Positions 27,597 through 37,477 of a stretch of DNA of 64,000 nt are shown one piece after another. The number at the start of each line of letters is the position of its first letter. Position 1 is the stretch's first letter. Position numbers and translations under genes: made by a program. Under the pieces are notes generated by a model. It was not told the DNA's origin. It made no database searches and was given only the letters and a program-made list of their open reading frames with translations. Source of the DNA: Clostridium ragsdalei P11 (GTDB lineage: Bacteria; Bacillota; Clostridia; Clostridiales; Clostridiaceae); NCBI RefSeq assembly GCF_001675165.1, contig NZ_LROS01000011.1, positions 62,001 to 126,000 of the forward strand, given 5' to 3'.

Positions 27597-29705
27597 TTAC
27601 TTAGCTGTTTTTTCATCTCCATCTTCCACAGCTTTATATTCTCTGTGTTTACATTCTGAATTGGAACATTCCAAATAATTTCCTTTGGATTTATTGTACT
27701 TTTTTACCATATAATTTCCACATTCTTTACACTTTTCGTTTGTAGGTTCAAACCAACTTACAAAATCGCAGTCAGGGTAATTACTGCACCCATAAAATTT
27801 TCTGCCCTTTCTACTTCTTTTTACCAAAACTTTTCCCTGACATTTAGGACATTCTACATCCAACTCTTCCACTATTGGTTTTGTATTCTTACATTCCGGA
27901 TATCCTGGGCATGCCAGAAAATCTCCAAATCTTCCATGCTTTATAACCATATTTCTACCACATTTATCGCACTTTATATCTGTAACCTTATCCTCTATAG
28001 TAATTCTAGCAACTTCCTTTTCTGCTATCTCAATGGATTTTTTTAAAGGTTCATAAAATTCACCTACTACTTTTCTCCAATCATCTTTTCCTTCTTCAAC
28101 ACTATCCAACTTAGACTCCATTGCAGCAGTAAATTCCACATCTACTACCTGCTTAAAATACTGACTTACTATATTATTAACTATATCTCCTAATTCAGTT
28201 GGAATTAAAGTTTTCTTCTCCCTCTGTATATATTTTCTATCCAAAAGAGTTGATAAAATTGGAGCATAAGTGCTAGGCCTGCCTATTCCATTTTCTTCTA
28301 AGGTTTTTACAAGAGATGCCTCAGAAAATCTAGCTGGAGGTTGTGTAAAATGCTGTTTTCCATCTATAGACTTTCTTAATAATTTCTCTCCTTCTTCAAG
28401 CTTAGGGAGGGATATATCGGATTTTTCTTCTTCTGTGGCATATTTGTAGACTTTCATAAATCCGTCAAATTTTATTCGTGATCCACTGACTTTTAATCCA
28501 TAATTGTTATTCACTATGTCTATAGATTTAACATCGATCTGGCAAGATGACATTTGGCTTGCTACAAATCTATTCCATATTAAATTATAAAGTTTATACT
28601 GTTCTGGTTTTAAATTTTCCTTTGCCATTTCAGGTGTTATTTCTACATTAGTAGGTCTTATAGCTTCATGTGCATCCTGTATATTTTTTTTACTTTTAAA
28701 GTTTCTAGGCTTTTCTTCAATATACTCCCTTCCAAATTTATTTGCTACAAAATCTCTACAAGCTTCCTGAGCTTCTTGTGCTATTCTAACTGAATCAGTT
28801 CTCATATATGTGATAAGACCTATAGTTCCATACCCTTTTATGTCCACTCCTTCATATATCTGTTGGGCTATGGACATAGTTCGTTTAGTAGAAAAGTTTA
28901 ATTTTTTATAGGCATCTTGCTGTAATGTACTTGTAGTAAATGGAGGAAGAGGAGTCCTATTTTTATTAGTATTTTTTATTGATTTTACAATAAATTGTCC
29001 TTCTTTTAACTCTTCTATAATTTTATCCACTTCATCTTTACTACCAATTTCAATTTTTTTCTTATTAAATGTAGTAAGCTTTACATTAAAACATTTACTC
29101 TCATTTTCTTTATTGAGCTCACATTCTATAGTCCAGTATTCTTGTGGCACAAAATCTACTATTTTCTTTTCTCTCTCACATATCATTTTGAGAGCCACTG
29201 ATTGTACTCTTCCTGCACTTAGACCCCATTTAATTTTTCTCCAAAGTATAGGGCTTATCTTGTATCCAACTAACCTGTCAAGTACTCTCCTAGCCTGCTG
29301 TGCATTAACTAAATTTATATTTATTAATCTAGCAGATTTTATTGAACTTTTTACAGCATTTTTTGTAATTTCGTGAAATTCTATTCTACATTTTTCATTT
29401 TCATCTAATTTTAACGCATGAGATAGATGCCAGGAAATAGCTTCTCCTTCTCTATCAGGGTCAGTAGCCAAATAGACTTTTTCACTTTTTTTTGCTTCTT
29501 TTCTCAGCTTATCTAAAAGCTCACCTTTTCCTCTTATAGTTATATATTTAGGAGTATATTCATTATCTATATCAACTCCTAGTTGACTTTTGGGAAGATC
29601 CCTAACATGGCCCATTGAAGCCTTGACTACATAATTTTTACCTAAATATTTTCCTATGGTTTTAGCCTTTGCTGGTGATTCAACTATAACTAATTTTTGT
29701 CCCAT
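27597..29705 (-). CDS. topA: DNA topoisomerase I
   Basis: Type IA topoisomerase relaxing negative supercoils. TOPRIM domain at the N-terminus (IVESPAKAKTIGKYLG and LATDPDREGEAISWHL), active-site tyrosine in GTIGLITYMRTDS (near 300), and three C-terminal four-cysteine zinc modules starting at CDKCGRNM, CPKCQGKV and CKECGNYM. 702 aa. ATG 29705 lacks a good SD; a 7-bp hairpin (29714-29743) lies just upstream. It follows dprA, the usual dprA-topA-codY order. Confidence 0.97.
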   Translation of the reverse strand: MGQKLVIVESPAKAKTIGKYLGKNYVVKASMGHVRDLPKSQLGVDIDNEYTPKYITIRGKGELLDKLRKEAKKSEKVYLATDPDREGEAISWHLSHALKLDENEKCRIEFHEITKNAVKSSIKSARLININLVNAQQARRVLDRLVGYKISPILWRKIKWGLSAGRVQSVALKMICEREKKIVDFVPQEYWTIECELNKENESKCFNVKLTTFNKKKIEIGSKDEVDKIIEELKEGQFIVKSIKNTNKNRTPLPPFTTSTLQQDAYKKLNFSTKRTMSIAQQIYEGVDIKGYGTIGLITYMRTDSVRIAQEAQEACRDFVANKFGREYIEEKPRNFKSKKNIQDAHEAIRPTNVEITPEMAKENLKPEQYKLYNLIWNRFVASQMSSCQIDVKSIDIVNNNYGLKVSGSRIKFDGFMKVYKYATEEEKSDISLPKLEEGEKLLRKSIDGKQHFTQPPARFSEASLVKTLEENGIGRPSTYAPILSTLLDRKYIQREKKTLIPTELGDIVNNIVSQYFKQVVDVEFTAAMESKLDSVEEGKDDWRKVVGEFYEPLKKSIEIAEKEVARITIEDKVTDIKCDKCGRNMVIKHGRFGDFLACPGYPECKNTKPIVEELDVECPKCQGKVLVKRSRKGRKFYGCSNYPDCDFVSWFEPTNEKCKECGNYMVKKYNKSKGNYLECSNSECKHREYKAVEDGDEKTAK

Positions 29706-29713
29706 TTATATAT

Positions 29714-29743
29714 ACTCTGGTATATTTAATCTCACCCCAGAGT
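29714..29743 (-). promoter_or_regulatory. Hairpin immediately upstream of the topA start
   Basis: ACTCTGG (29737-29743 on the minus strand) pairs with CCAGAGT (29714-29720) around a 16-nt loop, ending 9 nt before the ATG. The only SD-like bases near the start lie in or beside the stem, so it may restrict ribosome access. Confidence 0.35.
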
Positions 29744-29817
29744 GTACACCCCCCTTAGATTTTAGCCATCATATTTAAACCCTTGACTAAATATTATTTT
29801 TAATTAAATTATATGTA

Positions 29818-30918
29818 CTATCTTGTAATACTCTCGCTGCCTTCAGCTTTTACATAATAATTACCTGCAAGACACATTATTTCACCTTTTAACTGCAATT
29901 CAAATAATAACTCATATAATCGTTTTATGTCAACATTAGTTGTTCTACTTATTTCATCTATATGCATGGGAATATGTCCTATTACATTACATATTTTTTC
30001 TTCTTTACAGCTTAATTTATTCTTTTTTTCACAGGTTTTATTAATATACTCTACAGGTAGTATATCAAATAAGTCCTCTAAACATGTAAATACATAAGCT
30101 CCATCTTTTATAAGTTTATTCGTTCCTCTACTCTTAGGAGAAAATATAGATCCTGGTACTGCCATAACATCTTTGCCCTGTTCCAAAGCACAGCTTGCTG
30201 TTATTAGTGTTCCGCTTTTATCCCCTGCTTCAATTACAATTACCACATCACTCAATCCACTTATAATTCTATTCCTGAGTGGAAAATTATAAGGATAAGG
30301 TTTTGTCTTAGGAACGAACTCTGACAGCACACATCCTCCCTTCAGAATACTTTCATACAATTTTCTATTTTGTCTGGGATATATAACATCTACCCCCGAT
30401 CCAAGCACAGCACAGGTATATCCATTTTTTTCAACAGCTGCACTCTGTGCATAACTATCAACTCCTCTTGCCATACCACTTATTATACTTATATTATTTA
30501 CAGCAACTTCCCTACTTATTAATGTAGCTAAATTTTTACCATACAAGCTACAATCCCTAGCACCTACAATAGACACACTAAAATTATCGTTGAGTTTTTT
30601 TATATTCCCTTTATAAAATAGAACTGCTGGAGAATCTTCATAATTTTTTAATCTCGCAGGATATACTTTATCACAAAAGTTTATAGCATTAATTCCATTT
30701 GTACTGCAGTATTGCAGCATATTCTGCAATTCATAGCCATTCCAAGCCTTTTTAAATTCATCGTATATTTTAGGATAACTTTTGCGTAAAAATGTAAAAC
30801 CATCGTTGTAAATACTGTGAACATATACTTCTCTTGTACTTTTAAATTTTTTTAAGATAGAAATTTTCAACTTATTTGATATTTTAACACAAGCAAACCA
30901 CAAATCATATATATTCAT
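29818..30918 (-). CDS. dprA: DNA processing protein DprA/Smf
   Basis: Loads RecA on incoming single-stranded DNA in transformation. N-terminal SAM/helix-hairpin region (1-80), then the Rossmann-like core with VSIVGARDCSLYGKNLA, IISGMARGVDSYAQSAA, VLGSGVDVIYPRQNRKLYE and GTLITASCALEQGKDVMAVPGS, ending in a winged-helix DML1-type domain. 366 aa. The SD is weak. Divergent from comM-like gene; both are competence-associated genes retained widely even where natural transformation is not known. Confidence 0.93.
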   Translation of the reverse strand: MNIYDLWFACVKISNKLKISILKKFKSTREVYVHSIYNDGFTFLRKSYPKIYDEFKKAWNGYELQNMLQYCSTNGINAINFCDKVYPARLKNYEDSPAVLFYKGNIKKLNDNFSVSIVGARDCSLYGKNLATLISREVAVNNISIISGMARGVDSYAQSAAVEKNGYTCAVLGSGVDVIYPRQNRKLYESILKGGCVLSEFVPKTKPYPYNFPLRNRIISGLSDVVIVIEAGDKSGTLITASCALEQGKDVMAVPGSIFSPKSRGTNKLIKDGAYVFTCLEDLFDILPVEYINKTCEKKNKLSCKEEKICNVIGHIPMHIDEISRTTNVDIKRLYELLFELQLKGEIMCLAGNYYVKAEGSESITR

Positions 30919-31088
30919 ATATTATTCACATCCCATATCTATAATTATGTAAAAATTATGCTCATAATCCATACATTTTATTCAAATCAAAATTAGTATT
31001 AGCTTCATAATTTGATTTATTCTCACCTATATTTAAAAGTTTAAAATACAAATTTATTGTCAAGAATTAAGTAGAGGTGATAATAATT

Positions 31089-32606
31089 ATGGCAGTTAAA
31101 CTGAATACAGCTTCATTTTTAGGTGTAGAAGGAAATATAGTATCCGTAGAAGTAGATATAGAAAGAGGGCTTCCCTGCTTTAATATAGTAGGCCTTGCGG
31201 ATACTTCTGTAAAAGAATCTAAAGAGAGAGTTAAAGCTTCTATCATAAATTCAGGTTTTGAATTTCCTGTAAAAAAAATAATAGTAAACTTAGCTCCTGC
31301 TGATATGCGAAAAGTTGGATCTTTATTTGACTTACCTATAGCCCTTGGTATATTAATGGCCACAAATCAAATAAATTTTGCTGATTGCAGAAACTTTTTA
31401 ATTATGGGTGAATTGTCTTTATCTGGAGAACTTAACAAGGTAAGAGGTGTCCTTCCTATAACAATAGAAGGTATGAAAAACAACATTAAGAATTTTATAG
31501 TTCCTATAGGAAATGCAGAAGAATGCTCTGCCATAAATAAAATTAATTGCTATGCATTCAATAATTTAAAGGAAGTTGTATATTTTATAAAATATAGAGA
31601 TTTGGTACCATTTAGCCATAAAACAATAAATATTGAAAGTAAAAATGCATTAGATTTCTCAGATATATTAGGACAAGAAAGCTGTAAAAGGGCTTTGGAA
31701 GTTGCTGCTGCGGGAAATCATAATATACTAATGATAGGTCCTCCAGGATCTGGTAAGACTATGATGGCAAAGAGGATTCCAACTATACTACCAAATCTGA
31801 GTTATGAGGATGCCCTAGAAGTAACTAAAATATATAGTGTAACTGGAAGTTTAAACAAAAATGAAGGTCTAATAACAAAGCCTCCCTTTAGAAATCCACA
31901 CCATACAAGTACAACCGCTTCTCTAATAGGAGGTGGAAAAAATTTAATGCCTGGTGAAATATCTTTAGCCCATAATGGAGTGCTTTTTTTAGATGAAATT
32001 TTGGAATTTAGGAAAAATGTCCTTGAAACTTTAAGGCAGCCTTTAGAAGAAAAAAAGATAACTATAAATAGAGCATATGGTAGGGTAACTTTTCCCTGTA
32101 ATTTTATGACTGTATTAGCCACTAATCCATGTCCCTGTGGAAATTTTGCCTCTAAAAAAGAGTGCAATTGTACTGAATTTCAAAGGAAAAGATATATATC
32201 AAAACTATCTGGCCCTATTCTAGATAGAATAGATTTATTTACTTTCGTAAATTCACTAGACTTCAAAGATATTGAAAACTACTCCAGAGGTGAACCTTCT
32301 AAAAATATAAAAAGCCGAGTAGAAAAGGCAAGAAAAATTCAAAAACAAAGATTTAAAAATGAAGGAATACACTACAATTCAGAAATGAGCAGCAAATTAA
32401 TAAGAAAATACTGCTATCTAGATGAACGATCTCTGTTACTTATAAAATCAATTTATGTTAAGTACAACTTAACAACCAGAGCTTATAGCAGAATATTAAA
32501 AGTAGCCAGAACTATAGCTGATTTAAACAATAGCAAAAAAATACAAGAACCTCATCTAATAGAAGCTCTTCACTATAGAAAATTTTTAGATGAGAAATTT
32601 TTGTAA
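31089..32606 (+). CDS. comM: ComM/YifB-family Mg-chelatase-like AAA+ ATPase
   Basis: Helicase-like ATPase that promotes branch migration in recombination during transformation. N-terminal ChlI domain (PCFNIVGLADTSVKESKERVKAS), AAA+ module with Walker A GPPGSGKTMMAKR near residue 222 and Walker B VLFLDEILEF, a Cys-rich CPCGNFASKKECNC zinc-like insert, and C-terminal Mg_chelatase_C. 505-506 aa. The frame begins at GTG 31077, but ATG 31089 has GAGGTGA upstream and starts MAVKLNTASF. Faces dprA divergently across 158 bp. Confidence 0.94.
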   Translation: MAVKLNTASFLGVEGNIVSVEVDIERGLPCFNIVGLADTSVKESKERVKASIINSGFEFPVKKIIVNLAPADMRKVGSLFDLPIALGILMATNQINFADCRNFLIMGELSLSGELNKVRGVLPITIEGMKNNIKNFIVPIGNAEECSAINKINCYAFNNLKEVVYFIKYRDLVPFSHKTINIESKNALDFSDILGQESCKRALEVAAAGNHNILMIGPPGSGKTMMAKRIPTILPNLSYEDALEVTKIYSVTGSLNKNEGLITKPPFRNPHHTSTTASLIGGGKNLMPGEISLAHNGVLFLDEILEFRKNVLETLRQPLEEKKITINRAYGRVTFPCNFMTVLATNPCPCGNFASKKECNCTEFQRKRYISKLSGPILDRIDLFTFVNSLDFKDIENYSRGEPSKNIKSRVEKARKIQKQRFKNEGIHYNSEMSSKLIRKYCYLDERSLLLIKSIYVKYNLTTRAYSRILKVARTIADLNNSKKIQEPHLIEALHYRKFLDEKFL

Positions 32607-32709
32607 TTTCCATAAAATTCCTGTAAAAGCTTTATTTTAAGTTTTAAAAATTGTATAATAGAATTAAGTTATTTTTTTACATAAAATCAATTTAATAGGA
32701 GTGATATGT

Positions 32710-32910
32710 ATGTACTTTTTACTTGTTATACTTGGTATGTTTTTCAGTTTCATATTATTTTTTACTGGAATACAAAACAAAAATTCTGATACCATAAGTA
32801 TTGGAAGCGTACTTTCTATATTCTTTTTATTGATTTTCATAAATATATATATACCTGATGTTGTACATAGTTTAAAAACAGGCTTAATAAGTATATCTAG
32901 CCTATGGTAA
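32710..32910 (+). CDS. Small two-helix membrane protein of unknown function
   Basis: 66 residues with two hydrophobic segments (about 1-20 and 34-50) joined by a short polar stretch (TGIQNKNSDTISIGS). ATG 32710 is 8 nt after GGAG; the frame's first start (GTG 32701) overlaps that SD. It lies between comM-like and yraN on the same strand, with TATAAT at 32654-32659 upstream but a poor -35. I do not recognise the family; the clear SD and position support a real gene. Confidence 0.65.
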   Translation: MYFLLVILGMFFSFILFFTGIQNKNSDTISIGSVLSIFFLLIFINIYIPDVVHSLKTGLISISSLW

Positions 32911-32946
32911 TCGTATTCATAATTTGAAAAATAAAAGGAGATTTTT

Positions 32947-33315
32947 ATGCATTCTTTTAATAAAGATATAGGTTCTCTAGGGGAGGATATAGCTGAAATT
33001 TACCTCAAACAAATTGGATATACTCTGCTAGAAAGAAATTTTCATTGTAAACTTGGTGAAATAGATATAATAGGAAAAGACGGCAATTATATTTGCTTTA
33101 TAGAAGTGAAAACACGCTGTAATACTCTATATGGCAGTCCTGGTGAAGCCGTAAATTACACCAAACGTATGAGAATATGCAATACTGCTAAAATGTATAT
33201 AACCCAAAAAAAGCTATTTAGATTCAATTTTAGGTTTGATGTAATAGAAGTTATGGTTAACCCTCATGACGGCATTTCATCTATAAGGCTAATTAAAGAT
33301 GCCTTTGAAATATGA
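32947..33315 (+). CDS. yraN: YraN/UPF0102 family nuclease-like protein
   Basis: 122-residue protein with an endonuclease-like fold. The D-ExK motif is LGEIDIIGKDGNYICFIEVKTR; GSLGEDIAEIYLKQIGYTLLERNFH is the family N-terminus. SD AAAAGGAG precedes ATG 32947. Function unproven; often sits beside rnhB and dprA/comM, suggesting DNA repair or recombination. It converges with rnhB with only 6 bp between stops. Confidence 0.9.
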   Translation: MHSFNKDIGSLGEDIAEIYLKQIGYTLLERNFHCKLGEIDIIGKDGNYICFIEVKTRCNTLYGSPGEAVNYTKRMRICNTAKMYITQKKLFRFNFRFDVIEVMVNPHDGISSIRLIKDAFEI

Positions 33316-33321
33316 ATTTAT

Positions 33322-34179
33322 CTACAATATGTTTTTTAAAAAACTTACTCTATGTATTTTACAAATTCCATATTTTTTTATAGATTCTATATGATCTTTA
33401 GTTCCATATCCAGAATTTTGCTCAAACTTATAATTTGTATACAGATGAGAGTATTCTTCCATGAGACTATCCCTGTATACCTTGGCAATAATTGAAGCTG
33501 CAGCTATACTGGCACTCTTTGCATCACCTTTTATTACAAACTCATTATTGGTGGACAAGTTTTTTACCGCATATCCATCAGATAATGCCATAGCTACAGG
33601 TAATTTGAGGCCTTCTACTGCTCTTTTTAACACTTCATTATTACACCATGATATTCCCCTCTTATCTATTTCAATATTGTTTATAACTGCAATATTATAA
33701 GCAAGAGCCCTTTCTTTTATAGCTTTTGCAAGCTCGCATCTACGTTTTGGCGTAAGCTTTTTAGAATCCTTTATGCCTAAAATCAATTCTCTATCTTCAC
33801 TATAATTCAAATTGAGTATCACTGCCCCAGCAGCTATTGGACCTGCCAAAGGTCCTCTTCCAACTTCATCTACACCAGCTGTATATATATGATTTCCAAA
33901 AGACTTATCAAATTCATACATTTTTCTTACCCTGGAAATCTCTAAATTTTTATTTAAAATAAATTTGTAAAAGCTTGAAGACAACGACCTCACATTTTTT
34001 CTTTTGTCTAACTTTAAATTTCCTATAACTTTTTTGATTTCATCTTGATTTAAGTCAAAATAGCCTTCTTCTAAATTTTTTATTGCATACTTTATTTTGT
34101 CAAATTTAAAATTTTCTAATTCATTCCACGAAAAATTTTCTTTATTTATATCAAAATCTACACTTTCGCTATCTTCCAT
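33322..34179 (-). CDS. rnhB: Ribonuclease HII
   Basis: Removes RNA from RNA-DNA hybrids and misincorporated ribonucleotides. The DEDD catalytic motif begins with [17 protein letters not shown] (near residue 102), with [15 protein letters not shown] and the ALSDGYAV and [10 protein letters not shown] segments. At 285 aa it is about 80 residues longer than the E. coli enzyme because of an N-terminal extension of mixed helices, a feature also of Bacillus RnhB. SD AAAGGTG. Last gene after rplS-lepB-rbgA. Confidence 0.94.
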   Translation of the reverse strand: MEDSESVDFDINKENFSWNELENFKFDKIKYAIKNLEEGYFDLNQDEIKKVIGNLKLDKRKNVRSLSSSFYKFILNKNLEISRVRKMYEFDKSFGNHIYTAGVDEVGRGPLAGPIAAGAVILNLNYSEDRELILGIKDSKKLTPKRRCELAKAIKERALAYNIAVINNIEIDKRGISWCNNEVLKRAVEGLKLPVAMALSDGYAVKNLSTNNEFVIKGDAKSASIAAASIIAKVYRDSLMEEYSHLYTNYKFEQNSGYGTKDHIESIKKYGICKIHRVSFLKNIL

Positions 34180-34209
34180 TGCTTAAAATACACCTTTCAG
34201 AAGTTTAAT

Positions 34210-35064
34210 TCAATTAAAATCTAATGGATCTTCAAGAGAGATAGGTCCTAGCTTTCCTCCTCTAAATTCATCCAAAATTATAACAGAAACTCTATTGTAA
34301 TCTATTTTTCCTCCAGATACTATAGCTCCTCTTTTTCTTGCTATATTATCCATATTTACTAAAGGATCTTCACTTAGTTCAGATAACTTATATCTATCCA
34401 TTAGCCTTTTAGGATATCTTTCACATAAGTCCTTCAAAAGGCTTAATGCAAGTTCCTCAATATCCATGATTTCATCCTTTATGGCTCCCGTAAAGGCTAA
34501 ATGGAGCTGGGTTTCCTGGCTTTCCAGCTTAGGCCACAATATTCCAGGTGTGTCCATTAGTTCTATTCCAATCTTAGTTTTAATCCACTGCTTGCTTCTT
34601 GTGACTCCCGGCTTATCTCCTGTTTTTGCTATGCTATTTTTAGCCATTTTGTTTATAAATGAAGATTTACCTACATTAGGTATACCTACTACCATTACCC
34701 TATCAGTTATACCTGAAATGCCCTTATTTTTCATTCTATCATGCTTTTCTTTTAAGAGTTCATTTAATAATGGTTTTATACCTTTAATACCCTGTCCTGT
34801 ATTTGAATTTACAGCAAGAGCCTTGATGTTTTTATTTGATAAATATTTAATCCACTTTTTGGTTACACTATCCTCACTTAGATCATTCTTATTTAGAAGT
34901 ATTATTCTAGGTTTTGATCCACAAATATCATCTACCTCTGGATTTTTGCTTGACCTTATTATCCTAGCATCTCTCATCTCTATAACTGCATCTACCAACT
35001 TAAGATTTTGTTTCATCTCTCTTTTTGTCTTGGCCATATGACCTGGGAACCAATTTATATCCAT
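34210..35064 (-). CDS. rbgA: Ribosome biogenesis GTPase RbgA (YlqF)
   Basis: Circularly permuted GTPase required for late 50S assembly. The G motifs run G4 (LLNKNDLS, ~57), G5-like, then G1 (GIPNVGKSSFINKM, ~125) and G3 (DTPGILWPK, ~170), with an ANTAR-like C-terminal domain. N-terminus INWFPGHMAKTKREM is the family signature. 284 aa. It lies between lepB and rnhB, as in B. subtilis (rplS-ylqF-rnhB). Confidence 0.96.
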   Translation of the reverse strand: MDINWFPGHMAKTKREMKQNLKLVDAVIEMRDARIIRSSKNPEVDDICGSKPRIILLNKNDLSEDSVTKKWIKYLSNKNIKALAVNSNTGQGIKGIKPLLNELLKEKHDRMKNKGISGITDRVMVVGIPNVGKSSFINKMAKNSIAKTGDKPGVTRSKQWIKTKIGIELMDTPGILWPKLESQETQLHLAFTGAIKDEIMDIEELALSLLKDLCERYPKRLMDRYKLSELSEDPLVNMDNIARKRGAIVSGGKIDYNRVSVIILDEFRGGKLGPISLEDPLDFN

Positions 35065-35079
35065 ATAATTTCTTCCTTT

Positions 35080-35604
35080 CTACTTATTGACTGACTTCAA
35101 CGTTCCAAATCTGTTAAATGGATATATTCTAAAAGCAGCTCTTCCCACTACTAGTTTATAGCTTACAAAGCCTACATCAGAAAATCTACTATCCCTGCTG
35201 TTATTTCTATTATCTCCAAGTACGAATATCGTATCTTTAGGTACAGTAACTTCATTAAAGTCTCCTGTAACCATAGGTTCTAATATATAAGGTTCATCTT
35301 TAGCCACATCATTTATATAAAGTTTTCCATTTTCAATCTTAACTTTGTCTCCACCTACTGCAACTACTCTTTTAATAAACTTTTCTTTAGGATTTGCAGG
35401 GTACTTTATTACAACTATATCACCAGGCTTTGGAGCCCTAAAATAATAGCTAACTTTTTCTACAATTAATCTATCCTTATTATTTAAAGTTGGATCCATA
35501 GAATGCCCATCTACACTTACTGTTTCAAATACAAAAGTTATAATTAAAAATGCTGCTATTATAGCTACTAGTATGGATTTACCTAGATCTAGCAATTCCT
35601 TCAT
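35080..35604 (-). CDS. lepB: Type I signal peptidase
   Basis: Cuts signal peptides from exported proteins. One N-terminal membrane anchor (about 8-28), catalytic serine in SVDGHSMDPTL, catalytic lysine in KFIKRVVAVGGDKV, and the C-terminal box FVLGDNRNNSRDSRFSDVGFV. About 174 aa. The frame extends to a TTG at 35631; ATG 35604 gives MKELLDLGKS, though its SD (AAGGTGG) is 12 nt away. Placed between rplS and rbgA, next to the SRP genes farther upstream. Confidence 0.93.
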   Translation of the reverse strand: MKELLDLGKSILVAIIAAFLIITFVFETVSVDGHSMDPTLNNKDRLIVEKVSYYFRAPKPGDIVVIKYPANPKEKFIKRVVAVGGDKVKIENGKLYINDVAKDEPYILEPMVTGDFNEVTVPKDTIFVLGDNRNNSRDSRFSDVGFVSYKLVVGRAAFRIYPFNRFGTLKSVNK

Positions 35605-35629
35605 AAAAACTTTTCGCCACCTTAAATAC

Positions 35630-35657
35630 AAAAAAAGGACTTATAAAGCCCCCTTTT
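35630..35657 (-). terminator. Terminator after rplS
   Basis: On the minus strand AAAAGG pairs with CCTTTT and an inner CTT with AAG, with a small bulge; a T7 run follows. It starts 2 nt after the rplS stop. Confidence 0.7.
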
Positions 35658-35658
35658 C

Positions 35659-36006
35659 TTATTTTAATATCTCTTTAACTTTAGCTGCTTTACCTACTCT
35701 ATCTCTTAAATAGTATAATTTAGCTCTTCTAACTTTACCTCTTCTAATTACATCTATCTTATCTATTATAGGAGCATTTACTGGAAAAGTTCTTTCAACA
35801 CCGACACCATAAGCAACTCTTCTAACAGTAAAGGTTTCTCTTATTCCACCGTTTTGTCTTTTTAAAACTACACCTTCGAAAACCTGTACTCTTTCTCTAT
35901 TTCCTTCCTTAATCTTTACATGAACTTTTACTGTATCACCTACATTGAATTTTGGAAGATCTGTTCTTATCTGTTCGCTTTCTATTTGTTTTATTATATC
36001 TAACAC
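35659..36006 (-). CDS. rplS: 50S ribosomal protein L19
   Basis: Large subunit protein at the 30S-50S interface. 115 aa matching the family: [50 protein letters not shown], and [19 protein letters not shown]. Start is GTG 36006, 9 nt after AGGAGG; an ATG just upstream is out of frame. It has its own promoter and leader hairpin and its own terminator, so it is probably monocistronic with some read-through to lepB. Confidence 0.97.
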   Translation of the reverse strand: MLDIIKQIESEQIRTDLPKFNVGDTVKVHVKIKEGNRERVQVFEGVVLKRQNGGIRETFTVRRVAYGVGVERTFPVNAPIIDKIDVIRRGKVRRAKLYYLRDRVGKAAKVKEILK

Positions 36007-36083
36007 TGTGCATTACCTCCTAATAATTATTCAACGTTCTTATCCAGCTTATAGCAAATAGAGGAACGTCTGTATAGCACACA
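36007..36083 (-). promoter_or_regulatory. L19 leader of rplS
   Basis: The 75-nt leader contains ACGTTC paired with GAACGT (36034-36039 with 36064-36069) around a loop of 24 nt, just before the SD. Firmicutes have a described L19 leader RNA upstream of rplS thought to bind L19; this position and hairpin are consistent, but I could not compare to its model. Confidence 0.5.
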
Positions 36084-36089
36084 AAATAC

Positions 36090-36118
36090 ATTCTAGCATA
36101 TTTGCATATCAAATTCAA
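36090..36118 (-). promoter_or_regulatory. Promoter of rplS
   Basis: Minus strand TTGAAT (36113-36118), 17-nt spacer ending TGC, TAGAAT (36090-36095): a good sigma-A site with extended -10. Confidence 0.7.
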
Positions 36119-36138
36119 TATATAATTAAAAATTTACA

Positions 36139-36867
36139 TTATATGTTTTTTTCATATAAATCCATGAATTTTTTGTCTTCTGTGGATAATTTAAGTTTTT
36201 CAAATAAATCTGGCCTCCTATTTTTAGTTATTACAAGCGATTTCATTCGTCTCCATTTTTTTATATTCTCATGGTGGCCAGATAAAAGAACCTCTGGTAC
36301 GTTATCACCCTCAAAACATTCCGGTCTAGTATACTGTGGATATTCTAGTGATCCATTATAAAAAGATTCTTCCATATAACTTTCACTTTTAGCAAGTACA
36401 CCAGGAATCATTCTACATATACTATCTACAATTGGGATACATGCCATTTCTCCGCCAGTTATTACGAAATCTCCTATAGATATTTCAGTGTCTACATATT
36501 TATAAACTCTTTCATCTATTCCCTCGTAATGTCCGCATAGAAATATCATTTCACTCTCTTTTGAAAGTTCTTTAGCCATAGACTGGTTAAAAGTTTTTCC
36601 TCTAGGTCCTAGATAAATCACTTTTCCATCATTTTGACATTTAACTTTTCTTATACAATCTACAATTGGCTGGGCAGCCATTACCATTCCTGCCCCTCCA
36701 CCATAGGGATAATCATCTACTTTTCTATGCTTATCCCTAGTAAATTCTCTTATATCAAAAGTATTTATTTGTAAAATATCTTTACTAATTGCTCTTCCAA
36801 TTATACTATAGTTAAATATGTCAAACATTTCAGGAAAAAGTGTCAATATATCTATTTTTACATCCAT
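36139..36867 (-). CDS. trmD: tRNA (guanine-N1)-methyltransferase TrmD
   Basis: SPOUT methyltransferase modifying G37 of tRNAs to prevent frameshifting. The trefoil knot shows in [26 protein letters not shown] and [27 protein letters not shown] near residue 55 is diagnostic. 242 aa. The start overlaps the rimM stop by 10 nt, the normal rimM-trmD coupling. Confidence 0.97.
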   Translation of the reverse strand: MDVKIDILTLFPEMFDIFNYSIIGRAISKDILQINTFDIREFTRDKHRKVDDYPYGGGAGMVMAAQPIVDCIRKVKCQNDGKVIYLGPRGKTFNQSMAKELSKESEMIFLCGHYEGIDERVYKYVDTEISIGDFVITGGEMACIPIVDSICRMIPGVLAKSESYMEESFYNGSLEYPQYTRPECFEGDNVPEVLLSGHHENIKKWRRMKSLVITKNRRPDLFEKLKLSTEDKKFMDLYEKNI

Positions 36868-37346
36868 GTTTTCACCGGCTTTATAACTATCTTTTCTTTT
36901 TCTACATCTATACTAACTACAACATTTTCTATAGCAGGAATTAAAAGTTCATTTTCTCCCTTTATCCAGTAAACATCATTACTATGGGTATGAATCACAT
37001 CTCCAACCTTGCCATAAAAAGTTCCATCCTCATCCACTACACTGCATCCTACTATATCTGTAATAAAATATGTTCCTTCTTCCAATTTAACTGCATCATT
37101 TCGTGGAATTTCTATATATCTTTGTTTATAAGCCATAGCTTCTTCTATAGAATCTATACCCTCAATTTTAAGTATAACCTTATTTGACTGGAGTTTACAT
37201 TCTACTATATTTTTTAGTGTACCATCTATATATGCAGATTTTAATTTTCTAAATCTTTCAATATCATCAGTTAAAGGATATACCTTTAACTCTCCCTTTA
37301 TTCCATGAGTATTTATTATCTGTCCTACAGTTATAAAATCTTTCAT
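36858..37346 (-). CDS. rimM: Ribosome maturation factor RimM
   Basis: Binds S19 and assists 30S head maturation. N-terminal RimM beta-barrel with [23 protein letters not shown] and a C-terminal PRC barrel ([31 protein letters not shown]). 162 aa. SD is weak (GGGAT). It begins about 125 nt after the khpA terminator hairpin, so it depends on read-through or an unseen promoter. Confidence 0.95.
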   Translation of the reverse strand: MKDFITVGQIINTHGIKGELKVYPLTDDIERFRKLKSAYIDGTLKNIVECKLQSNKVILKIEGIDSIEEAMAYKQRYIEIPRNDAVKLEEGTYFITDIVGCSVVDEDGTFYGKVGDVIHTHSNDVYWIKGENELLIPAIENVVVSIDVEKEKIVIKPVKTWM

Positions 37347-37444
37347 AGAACAATATCCCGAATATCAAAAATTAAGGTTTTAAGCTTAATTTCTAAAAGA
37401 GGATAATTTCACTCCCTTCGCCTAATTTTAAAATTATATATATA

Positions 37445-37477
37445 AATATAAGAGTTAGAATATCTAACTCTTATATT
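37445..37477 (-). terminator. Terminator overlapping the khpA stop codon
   Basis: Perfect 15-bp AT-rich stem AATATAAGAGTTAGA/TCTAACTCTTATATT with a 3-nt loop. The khpA stop (37471-37473) lies inside the stem. The downstream minus-strand sequence TATATTTATATATATAATTTT is T-rich rather than a pure T-run. Confidence 0.6.

Noticed and set aside
34466-35041. 191-aa plus-strand ORF opposite rbgA
   Set aside because: It is antisense to a well-supported GTPase gene, has no SD, and its composition (long Ser/Leu/Ile runs) is that of a shadow frame.
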